Positions 26,465 through 36,274 are shown, numbered from the stretch's first letter. The stretch: 60,646 bases of DNA from Caldilineaceae bacterium SB0664_bin_27 (GCA_009838625.1 VXRG01000053.1:1-60646), one strand, 5' to 3'. Notes: a model not told the origin generated them from the letters alone. Made by a program: numbers and translations.

Positions 26465-27313
26465 ATGAACAGATACTCTCTCAGGCCATTGGGAATGCGA
26501 AAAACGAGGCGGATACAGGATTCCCTGTTCTGGATCATCCTGTCGATCTTCCTGGTCTTCTTTCTGTTTATCTTCTTCTGGATGTTCGTCTCCTCTTTCA
26601 AGCCGAACCTGCTGATCGTCAGCGACCCGCCGGTCTGGTTCTTCACCCCAACGTTGGCCCACTACGGCGAGGTCTTTGAGCGCAATCCGTTTGCCAGGTA
26701 CCTGTTCAACAGCCTCACGATTGCTGTCAGCTCTGTGGGGCTGTCGCTCGTTGTGGGGCTGCCGGCCGCCTACAGCATCGCCAAGTACAAGCAGGACGGG
26801 CTGGCCCTGGCACTGCTGGTAGTGCGTATGCTTCCCGGGATCACTTTCCTCGTTCCCCTCTTCATCGTTTACAAGCGGCTGGGGCTGTTGGACACGCACG
26901 CAGGCATCGTGATCACCCACATTCTGACAGTGCTGCCGCTGATCATGTGGGTCATGATCGGCTTCTTCGAAGACGTGCCGAGCGAGCTTTTGGACGCAGC
27001 GCTGATAGACGGCTGCTCGCAGCTGGGCACGATGATCCGCATCATGATCCCGCTCAGCCTGCCCGGCATAACGGCGGTGGCGATCCTCAGCTTCATCTCC
27101 TCTTGGAACAACTTCATTTTTGTGCTGATTCTGGGCGGCTCGAAGACGATGACGCTGCCGCTGGCCGTATATAACTTCCTCACGTACGGCCAGGTGAATT
27201 GGGGCGCGCTGTGTGCGGCGGCTACGGTGGTCACGCTCCCGGTTTTACTGCTTGCTCTGGTGGTCCAGCGCTTCCTGGCGGGCGGCCTGACAATGGGTGC
27301 GATTAAGGGGTAG
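26465..27313 (+). CDS. Sugar ABC transporter permease, MalG type
   Basis: The 282-aa partner of the preceding permease. Signature parts are WMFVSSFKPNLLIVSDPP, the RMLPGITFLVPLFIVYKRLGLLDT segment and the EAA loop PSELLDAALIDGCSQLGTMIRIMIP. It ends FLAGGLTMGAIKG. The membrane topology and length are normal. Confidence 0.92.
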   Translation: MNRYSLRPLGMRKTRRIQDSLFWIILSIFLVFFLFIFFWMFVSSFKPNLLIVSDPPVWFFTPTLAHYGEVFERNPFARYLFNSLTIAVSSVGLSLVVGLPAAYSIAKYKQDGLALALLVVRMLPGITFLVPLFIVYKRLGLLDTHAGIVITHILTVLPLIMWVMIGFFEDVPSELLDAALIDGCSQLGTMIRIMIPLSLPGITAVAILSFISSWNNFIFVLILGGSKTMTLPLAVYNFLTYGQVNWGALCAAATVVTLPVLLLALVVQRFLAGGLTMGAIKG

Positions 27314-27663
27314 AACTGTCGGAACAGTTGAGTGCGGATGCTTGGGGAAACAGGTCATCCTCCCGACGCTGAATAGTTGGGCGACGAGGGTAGCGTACTT
27401 TACCAAGAGAAGATCGATCTTTTGCAAGGGGCCAGAGTGACCACAGCCACAAGATGCCTACGCACTCGGCGGGGACGGCCAAATCAGTTTAAGACGCTTC
27501 CCGGTCCAATTTTCGAGCTATGCTTTACATCGTCGTTGCGTTAAATCCTGGAAGGTAGTTGCGGGGCTGGAACGGCAGTCATCCATGGAGGTAGCCTGAC
27601 GTCGGGCTGCTGCAAAGACAGGCGAGTGAAGAAATCGCAGATTTCCAACAAAGGAGAAAGTCG
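27314..27663 (+). other. 350-bp intergenic region
   Basis: No coding frame, RNA gene or repeat was recognised. TATGCT near 27519 and TTGGGC near 27378 are only weak promoter-like boxes. A good AAGGAG precedes the next gene. Confidence 0.4.
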
Positions 27664-29061
27664 ATGACAGCAAAGCGAAGAATGAGCCGGCGGGATTTTC
27701 TGTGGGCATCGGCAGCCGGATCTGCAGGCATTGTAGCAGCAGCTTGTCAACCGGCTGTACCGGCAGCGGAAATGGATGAGGACGAAGCCGCGGCACCATC
27801 GATGGAGTCGGTCGAGATTCGATTCAGCCACTGGCACGGCGGTTTCTGGGATCCAATTCGTGACGGTATAGGCGAGGCGCACCCGGAGATCACTGCAATC
27901 AGCGAGTCGACGCCGTGGGGCGAATACTCGACCAAGCTCCTGACGCAAATGGTGGGCGGTGTGGCGCCAGATGTCGTCATGGTCGACAGCTACTGGCAGG
28001 GAGAATGGTTCAAGGTGCTTCTGGCACTGGATGACTCCCTGGACGCGCACGGCGTGGACAACAGCAAATGGGACGCGGATCCGTGGATGCAGTGCGGAAA
28101 CGATGGGAAGATCTACTCCCTCTCCCAGGTCTACTGCCCTAACTGGCAGTTGGTGGTGAACAGAACGCTGGCCGAGCAGGAGGGCATCGATCTGCCCGAT
28201 TGGGGCGACGATGGGCCGGCTGCGAACTACGACGAATGGCGCTGGGACGATCTGGTCGAGCTGCTGAAAGCGACGACCAAGGTCAACGCCGATGGTGAAG
28301 TGGAACAGTGGGGACTTGCCAATAGCACAGCGCGATTTGGCGCCGTATCGCTCTATTTCATGTATAGCAACGGCGCCCAGGCTTTGGACGACCTGTGGGG
28401 CTACAATGAGACCGAGGCGCTGATCGACTCGGAGGAGTCGGTACAAGCGTTGCAGGACTATATCGATCTCACGCTGGTGGACAAGGTTGCACCGACGCCA
28501 GCCGAGGCCCAGGCGGTTCAGGGCGGTCTGTTCAATTCGGGCAAAGCTTTCTGCTCAATCAGACACCCGGGCGTTGGAGATCAGCGTGTGAACCAAGAGG
28601 CGTTCGGACTCTTGTTCATGCCGGTTCCCTGGCGGGAGCACCGCGTCCAGATGATGGGGACGAACTCCTGGGGCGTGTGGAGTGGGAGCGAGAATACGGA
28701 CGCGTCCGCCACCTTTGCCATCTGGGCCACTACCAGTGAAGCGATCAGCGACTGGATTACGCCCAATATCAATCTCACCGGGTACGATATGCGTAAGGCT
28801 ATCGATAAACTACCCACTCTGCCCGAAGGATGGATGCGACGCTTCTATGAGGTCTTCCTGAGCCGGGACGAGCGCTTTACCACGCATCCATCGGCCGCGG
28901 AGAACGTGCTCTGGATGCCCAGATGGTACGGGCGGAAGGCGAGGTTCTTCTCCGATACGGTGCGGCGCGAATATGACAAGGTCTTCCTGGGCGAGAAGTC
29001 GATGCAGCAGGCCATGTCAGACGCTAAGGTAGAGATCGACGCGGCCCTGGCTGAAGGATAA
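27664..29061 (+). CDS. Sugar ABC transporter substrate-binding lipoprotein
   Basis: A 465-aa family 1 SBP. AAGGAG lies 8 nt before the ATG; the Tat motif is SRRDFLW (Arg9-Arg10) and the lipidated residue is Cys28. The mature part begins VEIRFSHWHGGFWDPIRDGIGEA and contains TKLLTQMVGGVAPDVVMVDSY, a common signature in sugar-binding proteins. It is followed by a hairpin, an epimerase gene and a CUT1 permease pair, with which it probably forms one transporter. Confidence 0.91.
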   Translation: MTAKRRMSRRDFLWASAAGSAGIVAAACQPAVPAAEMDEDEAAAPSMESVEIRFSHWHGGFWDPIRDGIGEAHPEITAISESTPWGEYSTKLLTQMVGGVAPDVVMVDSYWQGEWFKVLLALDDSLDAHGVDNSKWDADPWMQCGNDGKIYSLSQVYCPNWQLVVNRTLAEQEGIDLPDWGDDGPAANYDEWRWDDLVELLKATTKVNADGEVEQWGLANSTARFGAVSLYFMYSNGAQALDDLWGYNETEALIDSEESVQALQDYIDLTLVDKVAPTPAEAQAVQGGLFNSGKAFCSIRHPGVGDQRVNQEAFGLLFMPVPWREHRVQMMGTNSWGVWSGSENTDASATFAIWATTSEAISDWITPNINLTGYDMRKAIDKLPTLPEGWMRRFYEVFLSRDERFTTHPSAAENVLWMPRWYGRKARFFSDTVRREYDKVFLGEKSMQQAMSDAKVEIDAALAEG

Positions 29062-29087
29062 CTGCAAGCGACAGAGACAGGTCCACG

Positions 29088-29117
29088 GTGGCCGGCAGCC
29101 GCTTAACTGCCGGCCAC
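29088..29117 (+). terminator. 11-bp stem hairpin after SBP gene
   Basis: GTGGCCGGCAG (29088-29098) and CTGCCGGCCAC (29107-29117) pair perfectly around an 8-nt loop; a short TTTT occurs about 8 nt later. Confidence 0.65.
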
Positions 29118-29179
29118 TCCCCATTTTGACCGCCCGCGCTGGATACGTGCGTACTCGGCGCGGGCGGTAACATCGTCAG

Positions 29180-30103
29180 ATGAACATCCTGGTTACTGGC
29201 GGCAGCGGCAAGATTGGAGGGTACGTACTCCGCGAACTCCTGTCCGCTGGTCACGTCCTGTCCAACTTCAGCCAGACTGCGCCGCTTGTCGAGGACGTGA
29301 GGCATTTCCAAGGCGACATCACCGACCTGGAACAGATGCGGGAGGCCTGTCGAAATCAGGATGCCATTGTCCATCTGGCGGCGGTTCCGGGGCCCGGCAT
29401 CACCACGCCGGAGCGCCTGATGTATGTCAACGACCGGGGCACATATACCGTTCTGGAGGCCGCTGTGGGCGCGGGCGCACGGAAGGTTATCTTTGGCTCC
29501 TCCAAGGAGGCAATGAACACGGACTACCGACGGTGCGGCACGCGGCCGCGCTACTTCCCCGTCGACGAGGAACACCCGGCCGAGCCGCGCAACGAATACG
29601 GGATCAGCAAGCTGATTAACGAGATCACGTGTAAACGATACACTGAGGACTACGGCATTCAGACCATCAGCTTGCGCATTAATCACAATTGGTATCTGGA
29701 CAGGGCCGGGGCGGCCGTCGCGGTGCGGTCTGGCTGGAGCCGGGACCGCACTGTGGAAGAACAGTGGGCGGGATACCGAGGCTACATAGTCGACTCTGAG
29801 AAGGGTCAATCCAACTTGTGGACGGTCACAGATGCACGCGATGCGGCGCGGGCGTTCAGGCTGGCACTGGAAAACGAGGCTATCGGACACGAGGTCTTCC
29901 TGATAAACGGTGCGGATACCTGCTCGCTGGAAGAGACGCCGGCACTCGCCGCCCGCCACTACGGCGATGTGCCCCTGCGCCGCCCGCTGGCCGGCTTTGA
30001 CAGCTTTGTCTCTACCGCGAAGGCGCGCAAGCTCTTGGGATACGAGCCCCGTTACACGTGGCGGCAGAGCGAGTTTCGGGAGTGGATGGAGGCGCAGCCG
30101 TGA
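29180..30103 (+). CDS. NAD-dependent epimerase/dehydratase (extended SDR)
   Basis: A 307-aa cytoplasmic enzyme acting on a sugar or nucleotide sugar. The NAD motif is VTGGSGKIGG (residues 5-14) and the catalytic pair is Tyr140 and Lys144 in EYGISK; a Ser-rich active-site segment (FGSSKEAMN) comes before it. It lies between an SBP and its permeases and overlaps the following permease by 4 bp, so it is probably part of the sugar pathway served by that transporter. Confidence 0.88.
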   Translation: MNILVTGGSGKIGGYVLRELLSAGHVLSNFSQTAPLVEDVRHFQGDITDLEQMREACRNQDAIVHLAAVPGPGITTPERLMYVNDRGTYTVLEAAVGAGARKVIFGSSKEAMNTDYRRCGTRPRYFPVDEEHPAEPRNEYGISKLINEITCKRYTEDYGIQTISLRINHNWYLDRAGAAVAVRSGWSRDRTVEEQWAGYRGYIVDSEKGQSNLWTVTDARDAARAFRLALENEAIGHEVFLINGADTCSLEETPALAARHYGDVPLRRPLAGFDSFVSTAKARKLLGYEPRYTWRQSEFREWMEAQP

Positions 30104-31035
30104 GCTTAGCCACGCCGGCCGCCAGCAACGGACGCCGAAGACGGATGTCCCGATTGCGCCTGCGCGAGGCGATTGACGGCTACATCTGCATCGCACCCTG
30201 GGTTTTGGGCTTCATCATCTTCACTGCCTTCCCCATCATCGCTTCCTTCGTGCTCTCCTTCAGCCGCTACACGATCCTCGATCCGCCCCGCTTCATCGGT
30301 CTGGACAACTACACAAAGATGATGAGCGGCGATCCCTTGTTCTGGCAGTCGCTCAAGGTGACGGTGATCTACACGGTCCTCCTGGTCCCGCTGGGCACGG
30401 TTGGCGGGTATTTGCTGGCGCTGCTGCTCAACCAGGCGGTAAAAGGGGTTGGCTTCTTTCGCACTGTATTCTACCTGCCGGTGGTTACGCCTGCTATCGC
30501 CTCCTCCTATCTGTTTGCCTGGATCCTCAACCCGGAAATCGGCCTGGTCAACAACTTTCTGGCCAGCATTGACATCGAAGGGCCGCAATGGTTTGCTTCG
30601 CGCCAGTGGGTGATACCCAGCTTCATCATCATGAGCCTGTGGGGACTGGGCGGCAACATGATCCTCTATTTGGCCGGCCTGCAAGGGGTACCGACCGTGC
30701 TTTACGAAGCGGCGATGCTGGACGGGGCCGGCACGTGGGCCAAGTTCCGAAATGTCACCCTGCCCATGACCTCCCCCGTCATCTTCTTCACCTTTCTCAC
30801 CGGCATGATCGGCACATTCCAGGTGTTCACAGGCGCCTACGTCATAACCAGCGGCGGCCCGGCCGACGCTTCACTGTTCTACATTCTCTACCTCTATCAG
30901 AATGCCTGGAACTACCTCAAGATGGGATATGCAGCCGGCCTGGCCTGGGTTCTCTTCGCAATCATTTTTGTGCTGACACTCATTTCTCTGCGCGTTTCGG
31001 GACGGTATGTCTACTACGAAGGGGCGGTCAAATAG
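30100..31035 (+). CDS. Sugar ABC transporter permease, MalF type
   Basis: A 311-aa CUT1 permease. GTG 30100 forms a GTGA overlap with the epimerase stop and has GGAGG about 7 nt upstream; the frame stays open to 30058 but that start is less likely. The first helix is CIAPWVLGFIIFTAFPIIASFVL in outline, with PRFIGLDNY after it and an EAA loop PTVLYEAAMLDGAGTWAKFRNVTLP. Confidence 0.92.
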   Translation: MSLATPAASNGRRRRMSRLRLREAIDGYICIAPWVLGFIIFTAFPIIASFVLSFSRYTILDPPRFIGLDNYTKMMSGDPLFWQSLKVTVIYTVLLVPLGTVGGYLLALLLNQAVKGVGFFRTVFYLPVVTPAIASSYLFAWILNPEIGLVNNFLASIDIEGPQWFASRQWVIPSFIIMSLWGLGGNMILYLAGLQGVPTVLYEAAMLDGAGTWAKFRNVTLPMTSPVIFFTFLTGMIGTFQVFTGAYVITSGGPADASLFYILYLYQNAWNYLKMGYAAGLAWVLFAIIFVLTLISLRVSGRYVYYEGAVK

Positions 31036-31131
31036 TCTCCCGTTCTCAGTGGTCAGGCGCCGCCCGGCGAGGAATTTCAAGAACTTGAAACCGATAGTTT
31101 GGGGCTTGCAAGTGGTTGAGACGCGACTACA

Positions 31132-32058
31132 ATGACCATAAAGCCGCGAGTAGACTCGGAGAATGGACAGACCGGCGGTTGGAATTCCGGCTGGTTGCAG
31201 AGCGCGAGCGGAAAACGGGTTGCCGGTCAGGCCCTGATCTACTTGTTGTTGCTCGCAGTCGGCTTTATGCTGGCTGTCCCCTTAATCTGGCTTATCTCCA
31301 GTTCGCTGAAGACCGAGACCGACGCCTTCGCCATCCCGCCGAGCTTCATCCCCAACCCGGTGCAGTGGAGCAACTATGTGACGGGGTTGACCGAGTTCCC
31401 CTTCGTTCGCTCCACCATGAACACGATGATCCTCGTTGCCTGGGTGATGGTGGGGACGGTTCTGAGCGCGAGCCTGGTTGCCTACGGCTTCGCGCGCGTG
31501 CGCTTTCCAGGGCGCACGGCACTCTTTATCCTGGTGCTGAGCACGATGATGATTCCCTCGCACGTTACGCTAATCCCGCAGTATCTGCTGTTTCGCGAGC
31601 TGAAATGGCTGGACTCTTTCAAGCCGCTGATCGTGCCCAGCTTCTTCGGCGGCGGTGCCTTCTACATCTTCCTGCTGCGGCAATTCTTTCTGACGATTCC
31701 GTTGGACTACGACGACGCTGCGCGCATTGACGGCTGCGGCACGTTCGCTATTTTCTGGCGCATCATCTTGCCACTGTCGAAACCAGCGCTGGGCACGATG
31801 GCGATCTTTACCTTTATGGGCCAGTGGAACGCCTTTTTTGAGCCGCTCATCTATCTGAACCGCTTCGAAACGCAGCCGCTGGCCGTGGCGCTGACGACAT
31901 GGGTGCAGACCGCGCACGGCTCAACCTCCATGCACTACGTCCCGTGGGTGGCAATCATGGCTGTTTCAACACTGATCGCGCTGCCGCCCGTCATGGTCTT
32001 CTTCTTTGCCCAGCGGCACTTCATCCAGGGCGTGGTCGTGAGCGGCATGAAGGGATAG
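31132..32058 (+). CDS. Sugar ABC transporter permease, MalG type
   Basis: The 308-aa partner permease. A polar N-terminus of about 35 residues precedes the first helix. The loop LPSFFGG-like region is seen as IVPSFFGGGAFYIFLLRQFF, the EAA loop as PLDYDDAARIDGCGTFAIFWRIILP, and the end is FIQGVVVSGMKG. No Shine-Dalgarno is evident before ATG 31132, so the start is less certain than the gene. An amidohydrolase follows 48 bp later. Confidence 0.91.
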   Translation: MTIKPRVDSENGQTGGWNSGWLQSASGKRVAGQALIYLLLLAVGFMLAVPLIWLISSSLKTETDAFAIPPSFIPNPVQWSNYVTGLTEFPFVRSTMNTMILVAWVMVGTVLSASLVAYGFARVRFPGRTALFILVLSTMMIPSHVTLIPQYLLFRELKWLDSFKPLIVPSFFGGGAFYIFLLRQFFLTIPLDYDDAARIDGCGTFAIFWRIILPLSKPALGTMAIFTFMGQWNAFFEPLIYLNRFETQPLAVALTTWVQTAHGSTSMHYVPWVAIMAVSTLIALPPVMVFFFAQRHFIQGVVVSGMKG

Positions 32059-32106
32059 CAGATTGCAGCGCTTACTTTCCGCAATATCAGGAGAGGGAAA
32101 ACGCCT

Positions 32107-33195
32107 GTGATTATCGACGCACACTTTCATATCTTTCCTCCGCTGGGCAGGGCATCTGTCGAGGAGGACCCTCTGCAGCCACTGCGGATGAAGTTCTGGC
32201 AATGCCATATGCGCGACAGCAGCCGCTTCCGCCGCAAAGCCGATGACGAGCCGGTGCCCGAGCCGTTCCTGCAGTGGGACTCGGACGACATCAACGAGAT
32301 GCCGGAAGTCAATTTTCGCATGGCCGATTTTGGCCGCGCGGAAATCACGGTTGATGGCGTCGACTACTACACACAAGCCTATCCTCCCAGCCTGATCAAC
32401 TGTGAGGCGCCGCCCGAGCGCATGATCGGCGAGATGGACCTCGTGGGCGTGGACATGGGTGTTCTCCAGCACGACCACATCTACGGTGCATTGAACGAGT
32501 ACTATGGCGAGCAGATGCGGCGCTTTCCCAACCGCTTCATCGGGCTGGCGCAAGTGCGGGAATGGGAGGCGGACAGCCCGGCGGAACATGAACGGCTGGA
32601 GCAGGCTGTGAAAGAACATGGCCTCATGGGTCTCTATTTCAGCGTCGAACCGTTCGCGCTGAGCAACTACGCCGACCACCTGGACGACGCCAAGTTCGAG
32701 CCGCTGTGGGAGAAGGTGCGCGAGCTGGGCATCCCCGTGTGGTGGTATCTGCACAGCCGCCAGCGCGACCGGCTCGGCGGGTTCATGAAGCATGTGGCTG
32801 AACTCGACCGCTGGGCTGCGGCGCATCCCGATATACCAGCCTTGCTAACGCATGGCATCGATACGTTCAGCATGCGGCGCGGTGAGGAGCGCTATCAGAT
32901 TCCCGATAGGCTGATGACGCTGCTCGAGCGGCCGAACATGCACGTCGAGGTGCTGTTTTGCGCGTTCTGGCCGGAATACCCTTTCCCCGGCGCCCAGGAA
33001 AAGATCAGGGAGCTGCGAGAGGAGATCGGCGTCCACAAGCTGATGTGGGGCACCGATATGCCTTACTGCTCCGGCTCCTGGTGTACATATAAGCAAGCGA
33101 TCGACTACATCCGTGTGCATTGTGCGTTTCTTTCCGAGGAAGAGAAGGCGCTGATCCTGGGCGGAAACGTCGCCCGCATGTTCAATTTGCAGTGA
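32107..33195 (+). CDS. Metal-dependent amidohydrolase (Amidohydro_2 family)
   Basis: A 362-aa TIM-barrel hydrolase or decarboxylase. The N-terminal metal motif DAHFH gives His6 and His8; further probable ligands are His216 (WYLHS), His249 (LLTHG) and Asp317 (MWGTDMPY). GTG 32107 has GAGGG 9 nt upstream. Relatives act on lactones, aromatic acids and related compounds. Its position behind a sugar permease pair suggests lactone or acid handling after import. Confidence 0.85.
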   Translation: MIIDAHFHIFPPLGRASVEEDPLQPLRMKFWQCHMRDSSRFRRKADDEPVPEPFLQWDSDDINEMPEVNFRMADFGRAEITVDGVDYYTQAYPPSLINCEAPPERMIGEMDLVGVDMGVLQHDHIYGALNEYYGEQMRRFPNRFIGLAQVREWEADSPAEHERLEQAVKEHGLMGLYFSVEPFALSNYADHLDDAKFEPLWEKVRELGIPVWWYLHSRQRDRLGGFMKHVAELDRWAAAHPDIPALLTHGIDTFSMRRGEERYQIPDRLMTLLERPNMHVEVLFCAFWPEYPFPGAQEKIRELREEIGVHKLMWGTDMPYCSGSWCTYKQAIDYIRVHCAFLSEEEKALILGGNVARMFNLQ

Positions 33196-33217
33196 AGTAT
33201 GACCTGCCGACGCATCG

Positions 33218-33234
33218 ACCCGATTCCGTCGGGT
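33218..33234 (+). terminator. Short hairpin between amidohydrolase and PhyH genes
   Basis: ACCCGA (33218-33223) and TCGGGT (33229-33234) form a 6-bp stem with a 5-nt loop and no T-tract. A weak terminator at best. Confidence 0.3.
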
Positions 33235-33328
33235 GAAGCGGCTCCACTTTGAAGTCAGGACTTCGCCCGCGCTCGATTTAGTCACTTAGAATAAACGCTG
33301 CCGCGCAGCAGGAAGGAAAGGCGCCCAG

Positions 33329-34126
33329 ATGTTAACAGCGGAACAGATCGCCCATTTTGAAACTTTCGGCTTCGTCATCCGGCGACGGTGCTTCTCGCCG
33401 AGCGAGATGGAGGAGATCAGCGAGGCGTTCGATGAGGTGCTGACGGAGGACCGGCAGGGGAAGCCCTTCGACGGCGAACAACGGCAGGCGGTGCTTGGCT
33501 TCATCGAGAAGAGGCCGCTGCTGAGCGCGCTGGCCGAGGATGATCGCATCTACGAGCCGCTCGAACAGCTGCTCGGCCCCGGTTTCGTCTGGATCGGCTC
33601 GGACGGCAACCTCTACGTTGGCGACACCGGCTGGCATCCGGACGGCTCTGTTCTTGACTACGGGCGCATAAAAGTCGCCCTCTACCTGGATGCGGTGACA
33701 GAGGATACCGGCTGCCTGCGGGTGATCCCCGGATCGCACCAGCTGCCACTGCACGACGCGCTCGACTCGCTCAAGCAACAGCGCCGCGATCCGGAACAGT
33801 TGGCGTTTGGGGCGGCCGGCCGGGACATCCCTTGCTATGCGCTCGAGTCGGAGCCAGGCGACGTAGTCTTCTTCAACCAGAACCTGTGGCATTCCGCGTT
33901 CGGGGGCAGGACGGGACGGCGCATGTTTACGATGAACTTCGGTGCGCAGCCGTCAAGAGAAAAGGACATCGAGTTTCTAAAGCGGGTCTACCAGGGAAAC
34001 TTGAAGCACGTGGAGAACATGCAGTATACCCAGTCAGCGCGTGTGTATGAAGACGCCTTTCTGTACAGCGATAGTCCCCGTATCCAGGGCATGGTAGGCA
34101 CGCTGGTGGAGCTGGGTTTCAAGTAG
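33329..34126 (+). CDS. Phytanoyl-CoA dioxygenase-like Fe(II)/2-oxoglutarate oxygenase
   Basis: A 265-aa oxygenase with the double-stranded beta-helix metal triad: His103 and Asp105 in WHPDGS and His188 in LWHSAFGG, with Arg194 or Arg197 nearby to hold 2-oxoglutarate. The N-terminal EQIAHFETFGFVIRRRCFSP pattern is typical of the PhyH family. AGGAAAGG precedes the ATG. Such enzymes hydroxylate or demethylate small metabolites; the substrate here is unknown. It is the last gene before the next promoter. Confidence 0.87.
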   Translation: MLTAEQIAHFETFGFVIRRRCFSPSEMEEISEAFDEVLTEDRQGKPFDGEQRQAVLGFIEKRPLLSALAEDDRIYEPLEQLLGPGFVWIGSDGNLYVGDTGWHPDGSVLDYGRIKVALYLDAVTEDTGCLRVIPGSHQLPLHDALDSLKQQRRDPEQLAFGAAGRDIPCYALESEPGDVVFFNQNLWHSAFGGRTGRRMFTMNFGAQPSREKDIEFLKRVYQGNLKHVENMQYTQSARVYEDAFLYSDSPRIQGMVGTLVELGFK

Positions 34127-34555
34127 TGTAAGGAACTGGGACAGGGCAGCTCGAATATCTGAGTAAGGGAGGATCCTGAACGCAGCTCCAGGTCCTCACC
34201 CGTCAATTTTCTCGCCGTGCAACGTCTATCGTGACGCCATCAGCCGCGGTCCTGAGAGCCGGGAAATCGCGCCTGACTCCGGGCAAGTAATATGTTATAA
34301 TTTGGCCATAGACGGCTTCGACTGGCGTTGCGTTTGCCTGGATCTGGCATTGGCCGGGCAAAGCCAACTCGATGGCAATCATCGCGCTTTTTCTCAAGGC
34401 GAAGCCGCATTTCCACTGCGGCGGATATGGAATTCGAGGAGGGGGTGAAGTACAGAGAAAAAACCATTGGTTGAGGGAGCATTCGTTTACTGTGCAGATT
34501 TCATATTGTGTGCCCCTGGTAAGTGCCTAGTCAAAACACTCAAGGAGAACGCACG
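34127..34555 (+). other. 429-bp intergenic region with promoter and leader
   Basis: It carries the promoter at 34273-34301 and a leader of roughly 250 nt. Small inverted repeats (TTGGC/GCCAA, GCCGC/GCGGC) occur in the leader. No gene was found. Confidence 0.5.
34273..34301 (+). promoter_or_regulatory. Extended -10 promoter of the complete peptide ABC operon
   Basis: CTGACT (34273-34278), a 17-bp spacer and a perfect TATAAT (34296-34301) preceded by TGT, giving an extended -10 element. Confidence 0.65.
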
Positions 34556-36274
34556 ATGAAGAAACACAGACGCAGTTTGACGTATTTGTTCCTGTTTGTG
34601 CTCTCCCTGGCGCTGATGTTGCAGGGCTGTGTACCTGCGGACGCGCCGGAGGAGGCGATGGCGGCTCCGCCCAGCTATGACACGCCGGCGGAGGTGCAGA
34701 GAATGCGGTTTATGGGCGAGCCGAACGCCGGGTTTGGGGGCACGTGCGGCTTTGGCGTAGCCCAAGCGACGCGCCTTGTATTCTGGCCGATCGTAAACTT
34801 CACCGATGACGGCCAGGACTATGCACCGGGTCTGGCGGCCAGTTGGGAGCCGAACGAGGACTTCTCGACCTGGACGTTCAACATTGATCCCAGGGCGGTC
34901 TGGTCTGATGGCACGCCGGTGACTGCGGGCCAGATCAAGAGGTCCTGGGAGGCCCGCTACATACCGGAGCTGCAGTGCGGCTGGGGCGGGGCGCACTTCA
35001 TGATGAATGCCGTGGTGGGTGAAGACGAGGCCTGGACAAATGCGGAGCCGGGCGTCGCGCCTGACATCCCGGGCATTTCGGCGCCGGATGACCACACGCT
35101 GGTTGTCGAGTTTACACGCCCCAAGCCCCAGGTATTCAGCCGGCTGAACCACCCGACGATGTTCATCTTCAAGCCAGAGCCGGTGTTGGAGAACCCGGAT
35201 CCTACCGTTTTCCCGGAGACGATGATCGGCGCGGGCCCGTTCATGTACCAGGAGTATGATACGGAGGCTGGGACCGCTCTGCTCGTGCGCAGCCCAACCT
35301 GGTGGGGTGATGTGACGCCACAGATCGACGAGATCGAGTTCACGCCGCACATTGCGGACCGGGGCAGCCGCGTTCTGGCCTATCTCAACGACGAGTTCGA
35401 CTTCATGGGCATGGATCCGGGCATGTGGGACCAGATCAAGAACACGCCTTCGGCGAACGATCTGCTCTGGGATCCGACCGGCGGCTGGTATGTGCTGGTG
35501 ATCAAGTCAAATAAACCGCCGTTTGACGACATTAACGTGCGCAAGGCGTTCATCCATGCGATCGACTACGACCTAGTGGTGGAGACGCTACTGGCCGATG
35601 CGCCGGCGCAGCTGCCCGTGTACCAGGTCCTGCCGCCGACTTTCGACTGCTATCAGGAGAAGCGACCGTGGACCTACGATCCTGAGCTGGCGGTCCAGGA
35701 GCTGGCGGACTCCAAGTACGGAGGACCTGAAAATCTGCCGGCCATCAACGTACGCTACTGGCAGAAGGACATCCTGCCGGCCAAGATTGCCCAACTCTAT
35801 CAGCAGATGTGGAGCCAGACATTGGGTGTCAGAGTCAATCTGCACCAGATGGGCGCTTGGGATGCCGAGTTTGAAAAGACGGTCCATCTTGGCCGGGTCA
35901 GTGACGGATACTCCGACCTCAACCCGATCGAGTATCTGAAGTCGTACGGGCCGTCAGACGGGCCGGTCATGTGCGGCGTTGAGGGCGTTGAAATCTGCGA
36001 GAGCAAGTGCCCCGATTGCGTGGAGCAGCGGGAGGCCTACGCGCACATCGACGAGCTGGTTGCCCAGTTGGACGGCCTGACGCCGAATAGTCCCAACTAC
36101 TGCGAGGCGATCAATGCGGCCGAGGACGCGATTAACGAGGACTTCCACTATGTGCCTCTGTTCGACCAGCGCCGTGTCTTCCTGATCAAACCGTGGATCA
36201 AGAATGCGTTGGTGCCGCGAACCGGATTCTTTGTCACCGGCCTGGAGAACATTGTCTACGTCGCCGAACGATAA
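34556..36274 (+). CDS. Peptide-type ABC transporter substrate-binding lipoprotein (SBP_bac_5)
   Basis: A 572-aa protein. AAGGAG lies 8 nt before ATG 34556. The signal is Sec type: basic KKHRR, a hydrophobic core and a lipobox at Cys25 (LQGC). Family parts include ASWEPNEDFSTWTFNIDPRAVWSDG and DDINVRKAFIHAIDYD. Late Cys-rich segment CESKCPDCVEQ near residue 480 is unusual. It heads the only complete peptide-type system in the window: two permeases and two ATPases follow. Confidence 0.91.
   Translation: MKKHRRSLTYLFLFVLSLALMLQGCVPADAPEEAMAAPPSYDTPAEVQRMRFMGEPNAGFGGTCGFGVAQATRLVFWPIVNFTDDGQDYAPGLAASWEPNEDFSTWTFNIDPRAVWSDGTPVTAGQIKRSWEARYIPELQCGWGGAHFMMNAVVGEDEAWTNAEPGVAPDIPGISAPDDHTLVVEFTRPKPQVFSRLNHPTMFIFKPEPVLENPDPTVFPETMIGAGPFMYQEYDTEAGTALLVRSPTWWGDVTPQIDEIEFTPHIADRGSRVLAYLNDEFDFMGMDPGMWDQIKNTPSANDLLWDPTGGWYVLVIKSNKPPFDDINVRKAFIHAIDYDLVVETLLADAPAQLPVYQVLPPTFDCYQEKRPWTYDPELAVQELADSKYGGPENLPAINVRYWQKDILPAKIAQLYQQMWSQTLGVRVNLHQMGAWDAEFEKTVHLGRVSDGYSDLNPIEYLKSYGPSDGPVMCGVEGVEICESKCPDCVEQREAYAHIDELVAQLDGLTPNSPNYCEAINAAEDAINEDFHYVPLFDQRRVFLIKPWIKNALVPRTGFFVTGLENIVYVAER

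Noticed and set aside
29024..30196. Minus-strand frame of 390 codons over the epimerase gene
   Set aside because: Antisense shadow of a gene with a clear NAD motif and Tyr-Lys pair.
31103..31132. TTGCAA with TACAAT as a promoter for the MalG-type gene at 31132
   Set aside because: The -10 box would overlap the start codon, so transcription would begin inside the gene.
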